64,000 nt of DNA, from NCBI RefSeq assembly GCF_006539525.1, contig NZ_BJNE01000003.1:186001-250000 (forward strand), read 5' to 3'. Below, in pieces: positions 50,909 through 62,511 of the stretch. Within the stretch, counting starts at the first letter, position 1. Every line of letters starts with the position of its first letter. This DNA comes from Glutamicibacter nicotianae. Lineage in GTDB: Bacteria; Actinomycetota; Actinomycetes; Actinomycetales; Micrococcaceae. A model generated the notes under the pieces. That model made no database searches. It was not told where the DNA came from and saw only the letters and a program-made list of their open reading frames with translations. The position numbers were made by a program, and so were the translations under genes.

Positions 50909-51868
50909 CTACGGCTGCGTGCTCCACGGCAACGGCACTACGTCGGGGACCTGATCAGTCCGCAACCGCGCGTAGGCGTACACGTCAACGCGTTCTCCAG
51001 CAACCAGGAACTTACCGCGCTCGACACCCTCGCGCAGGAACCCGTTGCATTCGGCAACACGCTTCGATCCAGGATTGTTCGCCCGAAGACCTAGTTCCAA
51101 ACGGTACAAACCGAGCTCGCCAAACAGGTGGTTCACCAAAGTAGCCACTGCGCGAGTGGCCAGAGACCTCCCGCGGTAGTCCTGGTTCATCCAATACCAA
51201 ACGCATGCGTTCTGATTGGCTGGATCGACAGTACCGCAGACCAAACCGACCAGCCGGTCCCGATAGGCGACGGCCAAAGCCTGCTGCCGTTCGCCGGCCT
51301 CCATCAGGGCACGCACGTACGATGCGGCCTTTTCCGGAGTGTCGGCATCTCCTTGGCGATCCATATCGGCATTGGAGGAAAAGGCTTCGAAAACAGCTTC
51401 GGCATCCGATTGGCGCAGCCTGCGAACCGAGAAATCGTCGTCGACTAATGCGGCCTTGTTCGGTTCTGCAAAAGAAAGCTGCCGCGCAGCGGGCGTGCCC
51501 TGATGGAACAGCAGCTGCCAGCGATCCTGCTCATGGATCCACAGCGAACTGCGCTCGCTGGCGGATCCCGATAGTAACCTCCAGCGCAGAAGCACCGCTT
51601 GATCGGCAACCTGGATTGCCACGGGGCTTCCGACTTCCCGAGATCCGGAATCCCGTTCCGGCTCCTGGGCCAGCTGGGCAATGATCGCCTCGCGATCGTA
51701 GACACGGCCGCTGGCACCCACTTCGGAGAACTGCGGATGCAAGTACCGTTCCAATTGCCTGCGGCTATGGCGCTGGCTGGTTTCCAAGAGCTCCTGCTCC
51801 AACGAAATGATCGTGTTGGACAACACAGATCCCTGGGGAAGCACGCGGGGGAAGTCATGAGATGCCAT
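50909..51868 (-). CDS. DUF4440 (NTF2-like) - GNAT fusion protein
   Basis: A 319-residue two-domain protein from ATG 51868 (MASHDFPRVLPQGSVLSNTI). Residues about 15-140 form an NTF2-like DUF4440 domain: TIISLEQELLETSQRHSRRQLERYLHPQFSEVGASGRVYDREAIIAQL ... VAIQVADQAVLLRWRLL ... SSLWIHEQDRWQLLFHQGTPA. Residues about 160-319 form a RimJ-like GNAT: FSVRRLRQSDAEAVFEAF ... WYWMNQDYRGRSLATRAVATLVNHLFGELGLYRLELGLRANNPGSKRVAECNGFLREGVERGKFLVAGERVDVYAYARL. Either half is well known alone. No strong ribosome binding site is seen at 51868. It is divergent from the thiamine operon. Confidence 0.82.
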   Translation of the reverse strand: MASHDFPRVLPQGSVLSNTIISLEQELLETSQRHSRRQLERYLHPQFSEVGASGRVYDREAIIAQLAQEPERDSGSREVGSPVAIQVADQAVLLRWRLLSGSASERSSLWIHEQDRWQLLFHQGTPAARQLSFAEPNKAALVDDDFSVRRLRQSDAEAVFEAFSSNADMDRQGDADTPEKAASYVRALMEAGERQQALAVAYRDRLVGLVCGTVDPANQNACVWYWMNQDYRGRSLATRAVATLVNHLFGELGLYRLELGLRANNPGSKRVAECNGFLREGVERGKFLVAGERVDVYAYARLRTDQVPDVVPLPWSTQP

Positions 51869-51940
51869 GTCAACTAGTACATCACAGAAGATGACGGAGC
51901 TGCGGTTACTCAAGTTCGACTTTATGAGCTGGATCATGCC

Positions 51941-51946
51941 TATAAT
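51941..51946 (+). promoter_or_regulatory. -10 box of the thiamine operon
   Basis: A perfect TATAAT lies just upstream of the riboswitch. TTCGAC at 51915-51920 is a possible -35 at a long spacing. Confidence 0.6.
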
Positions 51947-51954
51947 CGCAGTAC

Positions 51955-52036
51955 TCCGCGGGAGCCTGAATCGACCAGGCTGAGAGGGCACCGAGCCGAC
52001 CGCTACACCTGATGCGGGTCATGCCGCCGTAGGAAG
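51955..52036 (+). promoter_or_regulatory. TPP riboswitch (THI element)
   Basis: The conserved blocks of the thiamin pyrophosphate aptamer are present in order: CGGGAGCCTG, CTGAGAGGGCACC, ACACCTGATGCGGGTCATGCCG and CGTAGGAAGGA. The last block overlaps the ribosome binding site of thiO (AGGAAGGA, 52031-52038), so TPP binding probably blocks translation initiation, the usual mode in actinobacteria. There is no separate terminator hairpin between the aptamer and thiO. Confidence 0.95.
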
Positions 52037-52049
52037 GATGCGTGCTCTC

Positions 52050-53173
52050 GTGCATGTGAATATTGTTGGCGCCGGAATCATCGGCCTGTCCGTTGCGTTC
52101 GAACTGGAATCACGGGGACATACTGCCACCCTCATCGATCCAGCACCAGGCCAAGGTGCAAGCTACGCGGCAGCCGGAATGCTGGCCCCGGCAGCTGAAA
52201 CGGTCTGGGGCCATGGCCCGCTTCACGAGCTGCTTGCCGCCTCGAATGCCGCCTATCCAAAGTTCATTGAGCGCATCGAATCCGTGACCGGGCAACGCCC
52301 GGACTACCTGCAGAACTCAACCCTCGTCGTCGCGGCCGAACCGGCTGACCGCGAAGCCCTGCATGAGCTGGCCGAACTGCAAGCTTCCCTCGGCCTGTCA
52401 GCGGAAAAGCTCTTGCCCAGCCAAGCCCGCAAACTCGAACCAGCCTTGGCCGCGAATATAGCAGGCGCAGTCCTATGCCAAGATGACCACCAAGTCGACC
52501 CACGGTCAGTCGTCAAAATCCTGCTTGATCACCTGCGTGGCCGCCTGATCGAGGAGCGGGCGCAGGCGCTGGTGGGCGACGGGAGCCGAACCAACGCGGT
52601 ACGCACCGCATCGGGCAAGATCCTCGAAGCGGATCAAACCATCGTGGCCACCGGACTGGGCACCATTGACGGCCTGGACCGGGTGCCGGTGCGCCCCGTC
52701 TACGGAGATATTCTCCGGATCCAGGGGCCAGCCGGTCCGCCATTGATCACCCGGACCATCCGCGGCATCGTGCACCGGGAGCCGGTGTATCTCGTGCCGA
52801 GAAAGGACGGCAGCCTCGTGCTTGGAGCCAGCGTCCGGGAAGACCGCCAGCCTGCAGTGAACATCGGAGCCATGCATTTGCTGCTGGACAATGCACGAAA
52901 GCTCATACCCGGCATCAGCGACTGCACGCTGAACGAGGCAACTGCCCGGGCCCGTCCCGCCACTCCCGATGACCGTCCGCTGCTGGGGCGCATTGACCCG
53001 GGACTGGTGCTTAGCACCGGATACTCCCGGCACGGAGTGCTGCTGGCTCCGCTGGGCGCAACACTCACCGCTGAACTCATTCACGGCCCTGAAACCCATC
53101 CGTTGCATCAGGCTGTGAATCCACACCGCTTCGCCACAGCAACCCAGACCACCCACCGAACGGAGCAGCACCC

Positions 53174-53177
<4 letters not shown>
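52050..53177 (+). CDS. thiO: Glycine oxidase ThiO
   Basis: A 375-residue FAD enzyme that oxidises glycine to dehydroglycine for thiazole synthesis. The Rossmann motif is NIVGAGIIGLSVAFELESRGH, followed by GQGASYAAAGMLAPAAE, DDHQVDPRSVVKIL, and a C-terminal ATARARPATPDDRPLLGRI with LSTGYSRHGVLLAPLGATLTAELI. GTG 52050 is preferred, because ATG 52038 overlaps the AGGAAGGA ribosome binding site. It is first in the TPP-controlled operon; its last bases overlap thiS. Confidence 0.93.
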
Positions 53178-55385
<2,208 letters not shown>

Positions 55386-55445
55386 CGCCCGGCCTTGCAG
55401 TGCCTGCGCTTCTTGGATCCGGCCCAGCTCTGGCATACTTGCGCC

Positions 55446-55988
55446 ATGGCTATGGGAATTGCGCTGGAGATCCGTGAATTGGAGATCGGCGACGAACAGC
55501 AGGCAATCGATGCCCATCATTTGATGCTTGGCGAAGATTTCGAGTTCTTGCCCACCTGGACTTCCGCTGAGGCGTGGGAGGACTATGCCTACCGGATGAA
55601 GGCAGGGCGCCGTGGCGAGCACATCCCCGAAGGATGGGTTCGCTCGGCGCTGTTTGCCGCCTTCGACGACGGGGAACTGGTGGGCCGTGTATCTGTGAGG
55701 TATGAGCTCAACGAGGGCCTGCTTCATTACGGCGGGCATATCGGCTATGGTGTAGTTCCCGAGTATCGTCGCCGTGGTGTGGCACAGCAACTGTGCAGAT
55801 TCGGATTGCAGGAACTGCGCGAATCAGGAATTGAGCGCGCACTGGTTACCTGTGCTTCCGATAACATCGGTTCAAGATCGACCATTGAAAAATGCGGCGG
55901 ATTGCTGGACGCCAAGCTTCCGGAAATTGAAGCCAGCCATGGCGCCGGCACGCTGCGTTTTTGGATACCTACCCAGTCGATCCGCTGA
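55446..55988 (+). CDS. GNAT family acetyltransferase
   Basis: A 180-residue GNAT from ATG 55446. Parts: ALEIRELEIGDEQQAIDAHHLMLGEDFEFLP ... ALFAAFDDGELVGRVSVRYELNEGLLHYGGHIGYGVVPEYRRRGVAQQLCRFGLQELRESGIERALVTCASDNIGSRSTIEKCGG. The acetyl-CoA loop is EYRRRGVA. A CATACT hexamer lies six bases before the ATG, a near match to the leaderless pattern seen in other genes. The substrate is unknown. Confidence 0.88.
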   Translation: MAMGIALEIRELEIGDEQQAIDAHHLMLGEDFEFLPTWTSAEAWEDYAYRMKAGRRGEHIPEGWVRSALFAAFDDGELVGRVSVRYELNEGLLHYGGHIGYGVVPEYRRRGVAQQLCRFGLQELRESGIERALVTCASDNIGSRSTIEKCGGLLDAKLPEIEASHGAGTLRFWIPTQSIR

Positions 55989-56135
55989 ATTTCTCGCGAC
56001 CGGTACATGAAATTCCTGTATGTTCTGACACAGATCAACAGACTATTAGTCTCGAGAGCGTAAACTGGATTGTTGGGTCGACTTTGGCCCCGACTCCACA
56101 GACCCAAATTCTCGAGCGGAAGTGAGCCTTCACGC

Positions 56136-58043
56136 ATGTCAGCAAACACCATTACTCGCGATGAACTTCGCAATGTAGCCATTGTGGCGCACGTTGACCA
56201 CGGCAAGACCACCCTGGTCAACGCCATGCTCCAGCAGACCGGCGCATTCGACAGCCATGGTGAAACCGAAGACCGCGTGATGGACTCAGGTGAGCTGGAA
56301 CGCGAGAAGGGCATCACCATTCTTGCCAAGAACACCACCGTGTTCTACAGCGGCCCAGCGGCCGAGGGCAAGAAGATGACCATGAACATCATCGACACCC
56401 CGGGCCACGCCGACTTCGGTGGCGAGGTTGAACGCGGCCTGTCCATGGTCGACGGCGTTGTTCTGCTCGTCGACGCATCCGAGGGTCCGCTGCCGCAGAC
56501 CCGCTTCGTGCTGCGCAAGGCGCTTGGCGCCAACCTGCCAGTGATCATCGTGGTCAACAAGACCGACCGCGCCGATGCCCGCATCGACGGCGTCGTCTCC
56601 GACTCCATGGATCTGCTGCTCGGCCTGGCCTCCGACCTGGCTGACGAAGCTCCGGACCTGGATCTGGATGCCATCTTGAACGTTCCCGTGGTCTTCGCTT
56701 CGGGTAAGGCCGGCTATGCATCGATGAACCAGCCAGTTGACGGCACCCTGCCTGACAACGAAGATCTTGAGCCGCTGTTCGAGACCATCATCAAGCACGT
56801 TCCTGCGCCGACCTATACCGAGGGCGAAGTCCTGCAGGCCCACGTCACCAACCTTGACGCTTCGCCATTCCTCGGCCGTCTTGCACTGCTGCGCATGATC
56901 AACGGCACCCTGCGCAAGGGCCAGCAGGTCAACTGGGCACGCCAGGACGGCACCATGAAGCAGGTCAAGATCACCGAACTGCTGGCCACCCAGGGCCTGA
57001 CCCGCGTTCCAGCTGAAGAAGCCGGACCGGGCGAGATCGTTGCAGTCGCCGGTATCGAAGACATCATGATCGGCGAAACCCTCACCGACCTGGAGAACCC
57101 TAAGCCGCTGCCGCTGATCACCGTTGATCCACCTGCGATCTCCATGACCATCGGCATCAACACCTCGCCACTGGCTGGCAAGGTCAAGGGCGCCAAGGTC
57201 ACCGCACGCCAGGTCAAGGATCGCCTGGACAAGGAACTGATCGGCAACGTTTCGCTGAACATCCTGCCAACCGAGCGTCCAGACGCTTGGGAAGTCCAGG
57301 GCCGTGGCGAACTGGCACTGGCCATCCTCGTTGAGCAGATGCGCCGCGAAGGCTTCGAGCTGACCGTTGGCAAGCCGCAGGTTGTCACCAAGATGATCGA
57401 CGGCAAGGTCCACGAGCCAATGGAGCGCATGACCATTGACGTGCCGGAAGAGTACCTGGGCGCTATCACCCAGCTGATGGCATCGCGCAAGGGCCGCATG
57501 ACCGACATGGCCAACCACGGTACCGGCTGGGTTCGCATGGAATTCATGGTTCCAGCACGTGGCCTGATCGGCTTCCGCACCCGATTCATGACCGAAACCC
57601 GTGGTGCCGGCATTGCCGCTTCGCTGGCCGAAGGCTACGAGCCGTGGGCAGGCGCCATCGAGTACCGTATCAACGGCTCGATCGTGGCCGACCGTGCCGG
57701 CGTGGTGACTCCATTCGCGATGATCAACCTGCAGGAACGCATGAGCTTCTTCGTGAAGCCAACCGAAGAGGTCTACGAGGGCATGATCGTGGGCGAGAAC
57801 TCGCGCGCCGATGACATGGACGTGAATATCACCAAGGAAAAGAAGCTCACCAACATGCGTGCAGCTTCCTCGGATTCCTTCGAGAACCTGACCCCGCCAC
57901 GCACCCTGACCCTGGAAGAGTCGCTTGAATTCGCTCGCGAAGACGAGTGCGTTGAGGTCACCCCGGAAGCAATCCGCATCCGCAAGGTCCTGCTGAACGC
58001 CAACGACCGTGCCAAGGCCAGCCGTGCACGCGCACGCTCCTAA
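56136..58043 (+). CDS. typA: Ribosome-binding GTPase TypA/BipA
   Basis: A 635-residue translational GTPase of normal length from ATG 56136 ([20 protein letters not shown]). G1 is AHVDHGKTT, switch [19 protein letters not shown]4 [10 protein letters not shown], with an EF-Tu-like domain II and the C-terminal [12 protein letters not shown] and [29 protein letters not shown] segments. It acts on 50S subunit assembly, mainly under cold or stress. TAAACT near 56,060 may be the -10. The next gene overlaps its last 20 bases. Confidence 0.96.
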   Translation: MSANTITRDELRNVAIVAHVDHGKTTLVNAMLQQTGAFDSHGETEDRVMDSGELEREKGITILAKNTTVFYSGPAAEGKKMTMNIIDTPGHADFGGEVERGLSMVDGVVLLVDASEGPLPQTRFVLRKALGANLPVIIVVNKTDRADARIDGVVSDSMDLLLGLASDLADEAPDLDLDAILNVPVVFASGKAGYASMNQPVDGTLPDNEDLEPLFETIIKHVPAPTYTEGEVLQAHVTNLDASPFLGRLALLRMINGTLRKGQQVNWARQDGTMKQVKITELLATQGLTRVPAEEAGPGEIVAVAGIEDIMIGETLTDLENPKPLPLITVDPPAISMTIGINTSPLAGKVKGAKVTARQVKDRLDKELIGNVSLNILPTERPDAWEVQGRGELALAILVEQMRREGFELTVGKPQVVTKMIDGKVHEPMERMTIDVPEEYLGAITQLMASRKGRMTDMANHGTGWVRMEFMVPARGLIGFRTRFMTETRGAGIAASLAEGYEPWAGAIEYRINGSIVADRAGVVTPFAMINLQERMSFFVKPTEEVYEGMIVGENSRADDMDVNITKEKKLTNMRAASSDSFENLTPPRTLTLEESLEFAREDECVEVTPEAIRIRKVLLNANDRAKASRARARS

Positions 58044-58461
58044 TAATCGCAATTCCCTCGGAGGCAACTTCTCCGCGCTGTGGCGCGGTGCGGTTGCCGC
58101 CGTGGCTGCAGGATTGTTCGGCACGGCAATCCACGCCTCCATCAGCTATATCGGCAACGATTTCCCGCTGGTTTGGGGCGTGCTCGTTGCCTGGCTCCTG
58201 CTCGGAGTACTGGTGTACTGGGCTGCGGTTTCCTCCGCGAAGCTGTGGGCCGGTGCGGTGGCGTTCATCGGATGCTATGTGACTGTTGGCCTGATTTCCT
58301 ATGTGGGCGACGACCAGCTGATCTTGGGCATGCAGTACTACGAGTACCTGCCCGGACCGGCGTTGGCCTCTGCACTGTGGATGTACGGAATGGTCATTCC
58401 ATCGGTGATTGCCTTGCTGTGCTCCTTGCGGGTGTTGCGCAAGCAGCAACGGCAGAATTGA
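58024..58461 (+). CDS. Four-helix membrane protein downstream of typA
   Basis: A 145-residue protein from GTG 58024, with AAGG six bases upstream inside typA. Helices: WRGAVAAVAAGLFGTAIHASI, PLVWGVLVAWLLLGVLVYWAAV, LWAGAVAFIGCYVTVGLISYV and LASALWMYGMVIPSVIALLCSL, with a basic tail RKQQRQN. No family assignment is sure. The overlap with typA suggests co-translation. A strong terminator begins at its stop. Confidence 0.7.
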   Translation: MHAHAPNNRNSLGGNFSALWRGAVAAVAAGLFGTAIHASISYIGNDFPLVWGVLVAWLLLGVLVYWAAVSSAKLWAGAVAFIGCYVTVGLISYVGDDQLILGMQYYEYLPGPALASALWMYGMVIPSVIALLCSLRVLRKQQRQN

Positions 58462-58508
58462 AAAACAGTAGGAGTTCTTCCCCAACGGGAGGAACTCCTA
58501 CTGTTTTT
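58461..58508. terminator. Terminator of the typA unit, bidirectional
   Basis: AAAAACAGTAGGAGTTC pairs with GAACTCCTACTGTTTTT, extended by TTCCC/GGGAG with a CAAC loop. It stands between convergent genes and has T runs on both strands. Confidence 0.9.
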
Positions 58509-58537
58509 AATAAGGTTTTGGGGAAGCGGTGACCGGC

Positions 58538-59047
58538 CTACTGGCCGTCACGCGCATTGCCGGTGATATCCAGATGGTGGGCCAAGAACAGCGAGGTGGC
58601 CACGCCATCGGGATCCGGGTCGCGTACTGCGTAGTCCTCGATAACCGCCCGCAGCCGGCTCATCAGTTCCTTCTGGTTTTCTTCATTGAGTTTCAGACCC
58701 AAGCGGATGACCTGTATTTCCTGCGGATCAAGTCCCTCGATTTCCTGCAGGAAGGTGTCCACGAGCATCGGAGCCGCGTCGGGAATGCGGGTGCCCCAGG
58801 ACTGCTTGGTGCTTCGATAGGGCACTTCTTTGGCACCGCGGTTGCCTCGGCGCGGTTCTTCCGCGGCGAGGTAGCCGTTGCTGACCAGGGTACGCACGTG
58901 ATGCAAGGACGTGGCGGGATTCAAATCCAGAATGTCCGCAATTTCCTTGTTCGTGCGTGACTCATGGAGGCACAAGCGCAAGATGCGAAGCCTCAGCGGG
59001 GAGCTGAGGGCTCGTGCTCGCGATTGGACAAGTTTATCGGAGGGCAT
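58538..59047 (-). CDS. ArsR-like winged helix-turn-helix regulator
   Basis: A 169-residue regulator from ATG 59047 (MPSDKLVQSRARALSSPLRLRILRLCLHESRTNKEIADILDLNPATSLHHVRTLVSNGYLAAEEPRRG), a clear wHTH of the ArsR/HTH_20 group. The C-terminal half, TFLQEIEGLDPQEIQVIRLGLKLNEENQKELMSRLRAVIEDYA, is helical and probably dimerises or binds a ligand. No metal-binding CxC is present. Start has no ribosome binding site but TATGCT lies six bases upstream. Targets are unknown. Confidence 0.88.
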   Translation of the reverse strand: MPSDKLVQSRARALSSPLRLRILRLCLHESRTNKEIADILDLNPATSLHHVRTLVSNGYLAAEEPRRGNRGAKEVPYRSTKQSWGTRIPDAAPMLVDTFLQEIEGLDPQEIQVIRLGLKLNEENQKELMSRLRAVIEDYAVRDPDPDGVATSLFLAHHLDITGNARDGQ

Positions 59048-59059
59048 GAAAACAGCATA
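59047..59059 (-). promoter_or_regulatory. -10 element for the leaderless HTH regulator
   Basis: On the minus strand TATGCT (59059-59054), six bases, then ATG 59047. Confidence 0.55.
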
Positions 59060-59173
59060 CGCGAAAAGTGTTAAGTGATTGGAAGATTCAAATCGCATGT
59101 CTTCCCAAGCCGGATCAACGCAGCTGCGACCCGGATAAGTGGCATCGTGAAAATCTTGCGGCTTGCTAGGACG

Positions 59174-59416
59174 CTATTCGCTGCGCGGGACGCGGGGCCT
59201 GCGGCGCGTCGGAGCCTGCGGTACCCGCTTGGCGTGGGTGATCGCCGCGCGGGGGATGCGTACCAGCTCGGTGCGGGTCTGGATGCTCACCGATTCCTCG
59301 GTCACTTCCCTCAGCTCTCCCAACGCGTCGGAAAAATGTCCGCCGGCCTGGCCCTCGGCCAATCGGTAGCGGACAACTAGCCGTTCACCGGGCGTCACAT
59401 CACTAAAACTAAGCAT
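59174..59416 (-). CDS. Small SH3-like (Rv0428c N-domain type) protein
   Basis: An 80-residue protein: MLSFSDVTPGERLVVRYRLAEGQAGG, then HFSDALGELREVTEESVSIQTRTELVRIPRAAITHAKRVPQAP and a basic tail. The VxPGxRxVVRYRL...LGEL...VRIPRAxIxxAKRVP pattern is that of the small barrel found at the N-terminus of Rv0428c-like acetyltransferases, beside fdxA in Micrococcales. Here it stands alone, with no GNAT domain attached. The ATG has no obvious ribosome binding site. Function unknown. Confidence 0.72.
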   Translation of the reverse strand: MLSFSDVTPGERLVVRYRLAEGQAGGHFSDALGELREVTEESVSIQTRTELVRIPRAAITHAKRVPQAPTRRRPRVPRSE

Positions 59417-59630
59417 TTGGAAGCGTCATCTTTTCGTAAGAAGAATTCATTTGCACCACGGGAAGCTGAAATGTGAATGGTCGATTACGTCACAGCGCGC
59501 CGATAGGCGGTTCGATGAATGGTTATACAGGACTAGACTGTAGTTTGAGCTGGTAAAGGATTCAAAGAGCATCTGCTGAAACCACTAGCTCTGTTGAAAC
59601 CACCCAGTGCAAGGAAAGGTCTCGGCCCTC

Positions 59631-59954
59631 GTGACTTACATCATCGCTCAGCCGTGCGTCGACGTGAAAGACAAGGCGTGCGTCGAAGAGTGCCCGGTAG
59701 ATTGTATCTATGAAGGTGAGCGCTCGCTCTACATTCATCCCGATGAATGTGTTGACTGCGGCGCCTGCGAACCTGTCTGCCCCGTCGAAGCCATCTACTA
59801 CGAAGATGATGTGCCGGACGAGTGGGCCGACTATTACAAGGCAAACGTCGACTTTTTCGACGAACTTGGATCCCCGGGCGGCGCCGCTAAAATTGGTAAC
59901 ACCGGCACTGACCACCCACTGATCAGCGCCTTGCCACCTCAGAACCAAGGCTAG
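59631..59954 (+). CDS. fdxA: Seven-iron ferredoxin FdxA
   Basis: A 107-residue ferredoxin from GTG 59631 ([29 protein letters not shown]). The 3Fe-4S ligands come from the first Cys set and the 4Fe-4S site from [18 protein letters not shown]-terminal extension with [14 protein letters not shown] is normal for the actinobacterial form. AAGGAAAGG precedes. It transfers electrons, for example to P450 or other redox enzymes. It is followed after 12 bases by dapC. Confidence 0.95.
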   Translation: MTYIIAQPCVDVKDKACVEECPVDCIYEGERSLYIHPDECVDCGACEPVCPVEAIYYEDDVPDEWADYYKANVDFFDELGSPGGAAKIGNTGTDHPLISALPPQNQG

Positions 59955-59966
59955 GTTTTCACTTTC

Positions 59967-61082
59967 ATGCTTGAACTCCCCGATTACCCCTGGAACCAGC
60001 TTGCCCCGTATCGCGAGCAAGCGTCCGCACATCCGGGGGGAGTCGTGGACCTGTCGATCGGCACGCCCATCGACAGCACGCCGCAGGTCATCCAGCAGGC
60101 GCTGGCCGACGCTGCCAACTCGCACGGCTACCCGACCACGCACGGGACCATTGAGGTCCGCCAAGCCATCGTCGACTGGTTCGCCCGCCGACGCAACGTC
60201 ACCGGATTGAGCACCGATGATGTCATGCCGACGGTTGGCTCCAAGGAAATGGTGGCGTGGCTGCCGTTGTTCCTGGGCCTGGGCGCTGGCGATATCGTGG
60301 TCCGCCCCGAAATCGCCTACCCGACCTATGACATCGGTGCCCAGCTGGTCGGCGCGACCCCTATCGCCACCGACGACCTCTCGGAATTGACTGCTGAGCA
60401 GCGCGAGCGCGTGAAGCTGATCTGGGTTAACTCGCCTGGCAACCCGACCGGAAAGGTCCGCGATACCGCCCAGCTGGCAGGCATCGTGGCTCAGGCCCGC
60501 GAAATGGGTGCCGTCGTCGCCTCCGACGAGTGCTACGCGGAACTGGGGTGGGATGAATACGAGGGGCAGGTGCCCAGCATCCTGGACCCGGCGGTCAACG
60601 GTGGAAACCTCGATGACCTGTTCGCGCTGTATTCGCTGTCGAAGCAGTCCAACCTCGCCGGATACCGCGCCGCCTTCGTTGCCGGTGCTCCCAATCTGAT
60701 GCCGTCTCTGGTCAATAGCCGCAAGCATGCTGGCATGATCGTTCCCGGCCCAATCCAGCACGCCATGGTGGTGGCCCTGAATGACGACGAGCATGTCGCG
60801 GCGCAGCGCGAGCTGTACCGGGCACGCCGTGACATGCTGCGGCCGGCGCTGGAGAATTTCGGCCTGGCCATCGAGGATTCGGTGGCGGGCCTGTATCTGT
60901 GGTGCACCGCTGGGCGTCCGAGCTTTGAAACCATCGGGGCGCTGGCGGAACTGGGCATCGTGGCCGGTCCCGGGGCGTTCTACGGCACCGCCGGGGAACG
61001 CCACGTGCGCGTGGCGCTGACTGCATCCGACGAACGGATCGCGGCTGCCGTTGAACGGTTGAATTCTTCCGCCAATCGGTGA
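59967..61082 (+). CDS. dapC: Succinyldiaminopimelate transaminase
   Basis: A 371-residue PLP enzyme of lysine and diaminopimelate synthesis by the succinylase route. Motifs: DLSIGTPIDSTPQVIQQAL, YPTTHGTIEVRQAI, TVGSKEMVAWLPLFLGL, VNSPGNPTGKV, SDECYAELGW, PLP Lys in LYSLSKQSNLAGYRAAF. It is linked to fdxA as in most actinobacteria. ATG 59967 has no clear ribosome binding site and is 12 bases from fdxA. The convergent dapD at the right edge is the preceding enzyme of the same pathway. Confidence 0.94.
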   Translation: MLELPDYPWNQLAPYREQASAHPGGVVDLSIGTPIDSTPQVIQQALADAANSHGYPTTHGTIEVRQAIVDWFARRRNVTGLSTDDVMPTVGSKEMVAWLPLFLGLGAGDIVVRPEIAYPTYDIGAQLVGATPIATDDLSELTAEQRERVKLIWVNSPGNPTGKVRDTAQLAGIVAQAREMGAVVASDECYAELGWDEYEGQVPSILDPAVNGGNLDDLFALYSLSKQSNLAGYRAAFVAGAPNLMPSLVNSRKHAGMIVPGPIQHAMVVALNDDEHVAAQRELYRARRDMLRPALENFGLAIEDSVAGLYLWCTAGRPSFETIGALAELGIVAGPGAFYGTAGERHVRVALTASDERIAAAVERLNSSANR

Positions 61083-61180
61083 AGATGACGCCCTAATTAG
61101 CTTGAATGGGTCAAATCGCGGTATGTTCTACGGTGACGACTGACCTTTCGGAACTACACGCTTTCCGGTTAGGAGATGCA

Positions 61181-62395
61181 ATGACAGATACTACGTCTGC
61201 ACAGCTACACTTTGGAGAATCCAGCCTCGAGCTGCCGGTAATTCAGGCAGCAGAGGGCAACGACGGATTCGGCGTAGCCCCACTTTTGAAGACCACCGGG
61301 AACGTGACTTACGATCCCGGCTTCATGAATACCGCGGCCACCAAGTCCGCGATTACCTACATCGACGGCGACGCAGGCATCCTGCGCTACCGCGGGTACC
61401 CAATCGAGCAGCTGGCCGAGTTCGACAACTCGTTGCGCCGCCACACCCTGTTGCACGAAGAGCTCAAGGGCTTCTTCGGCGGCTTCCCTCGCGACGCGCA
61501 CCCGATGCCGGTGCTGTCCTCGGCTGTTTCGGCCCTGTCAACCTGGTACCAGGATTCGCTGGATCCGAAGGATGACGCACAGGTTGAGCGTTCGACCCTG
61601 CGCCTGCTGGCAAAGCTTCCGGTCTTGGCAGCGTACGCGCACAAGAAGTCCATTGGCCAGGCGCTGCTGTACCCGGACAACTCGATGAACATGGTCGAGA
61701 ACTTCCTGCGCCTGTGCTTCGGCACCGCTGCCGAGCCGTACATCGTGGATCCAGACGTGGTCAAGGCTCTTGACCTGCTGCTGATCCTGCACGCTGACCA
61801 CGAGCAGAACTGCTCGACCTCCACCGTGCGCCTGGTTGGCTCCTCGGAAGCCAACATGTTCGCTTCGGTTTCGGCAGGCATCCACGCGCTGTCCGGTCCG
61901 GCCCACGGCGGCGCCAACGAAGCCGTCCTGAAGATGCTGCGTGAAATCCAGTCTTCGGGCATGACCCCTGAAGAGTTCATGACCAAGGTCAAGAACAAGG
62001 AGGACGGCGTACGCCTGATGGGCTTCGGCCACCGTGTGTACAAGAACTACGATCCACGCGCCAAGATCATCAAGAAGACCGCTCACGACCTGCTGGCAAA
62101 GCAGGGCAAGAACGAGCTGCTTGATATCGCGATGAAGCTGGAAGAAACTGCGCTGAACGATGAATACTTCATCTCGCGCAAGCTCTACCCGAACGTGGAC
62201 TTCTACACCGGCCTGATCTACACCGCCATGGGCTTCCCGGAGAAGATGTTCACCGTGCTGTTCGCCATCGGCCGCCTGCCAGGCTGGATCGCGCAGTGGC
62301 GCGAAATGATCAAGGACCCGGAGCTGAAGATCGGCCGCCCACGCCAGCTGTACATGGGTGAAACCGCTCGCAACTACCCGGGCTACCAGGCCTAG
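61181..62395 (+). CDS. gltA: Citrate synthase
   Basis: A 404-residue type II citrate synthase. ATG 61181 has AGGAG upstream. Key segments: YIDGDAGILRYRGYPIEQLAE, ILHADHEQNCSTSTVRLVGSSEAN, SGPAHGGANEAVLKML with the first catalytic His region, and MGFGHRVYKNYDPRAK with the second, plus catalytic Asp in VDFYTGLIYTAMGF. It condenses oxaloacetate and acetyl-CoA at entry to the TCA cycle. A strong terminator follows. Confidence 0.96.
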   Translation: MTDTTSAQLHFGESSLELPVIQAAEGNDGFGVAPLLKTTGNVTYDPGFMNTAATKSAITYIDGDAGILRYRGYPIEQLAEFDNSLRRHTLLHEELKGFFGGFPRDAHPMPVLSSAVSALSTWYQDSLDPKDDAQVERSTLRLLAKLPVLAAYAHKKSIGQALLYPDNSMNMVENFLRLCFGTAAEPYIVDPDVVKALDLLLILHADHEQNCSTSTVRLVGSSEANMFASVSAGIHALSGPAHGGANEAVLKMLREIQSSGMTPEEFMTKVKNKEDGVRLMGFGHRVYKNYDPRAKIIKKTAHDLLAKQGKNELLDIAMKLEETALNDEYFISRKLYPNVDFYTGLIYTAMGFPEKMFTVLFAIGRLPGWIAQWREMIKDPELKIGRPRQLYMGETARNYPGYQA

Positions 62396-62419
62396 GCTAG
62401 CTGCCGGATTCCTGCGGCA

Positions 62420-62454
62420 GGACCTGTCTTCCCACGATAGTGGGGGACAGGTCC
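62420..62454 (+). terminator. Terminator of gltA
   Basis: GGACCTGTC..CCCAC at 62420-62435 pairs with GTGGG..GACAGGTCC at 62440-62454 around a GATA loop, followed by TTCCCTGTTTT. Confidence 0.85.
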
Positions 62455-62511
62455 TTCCCTGTTTTAAGCGGTATTTCGGGAGTATCCTTTGAGGCAGAGG
62501 AAACGACAAGT

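Noticed and set aside
56286-58142. Long open frame opposite typA
   Set aside because: Shadow of typA; same argument.
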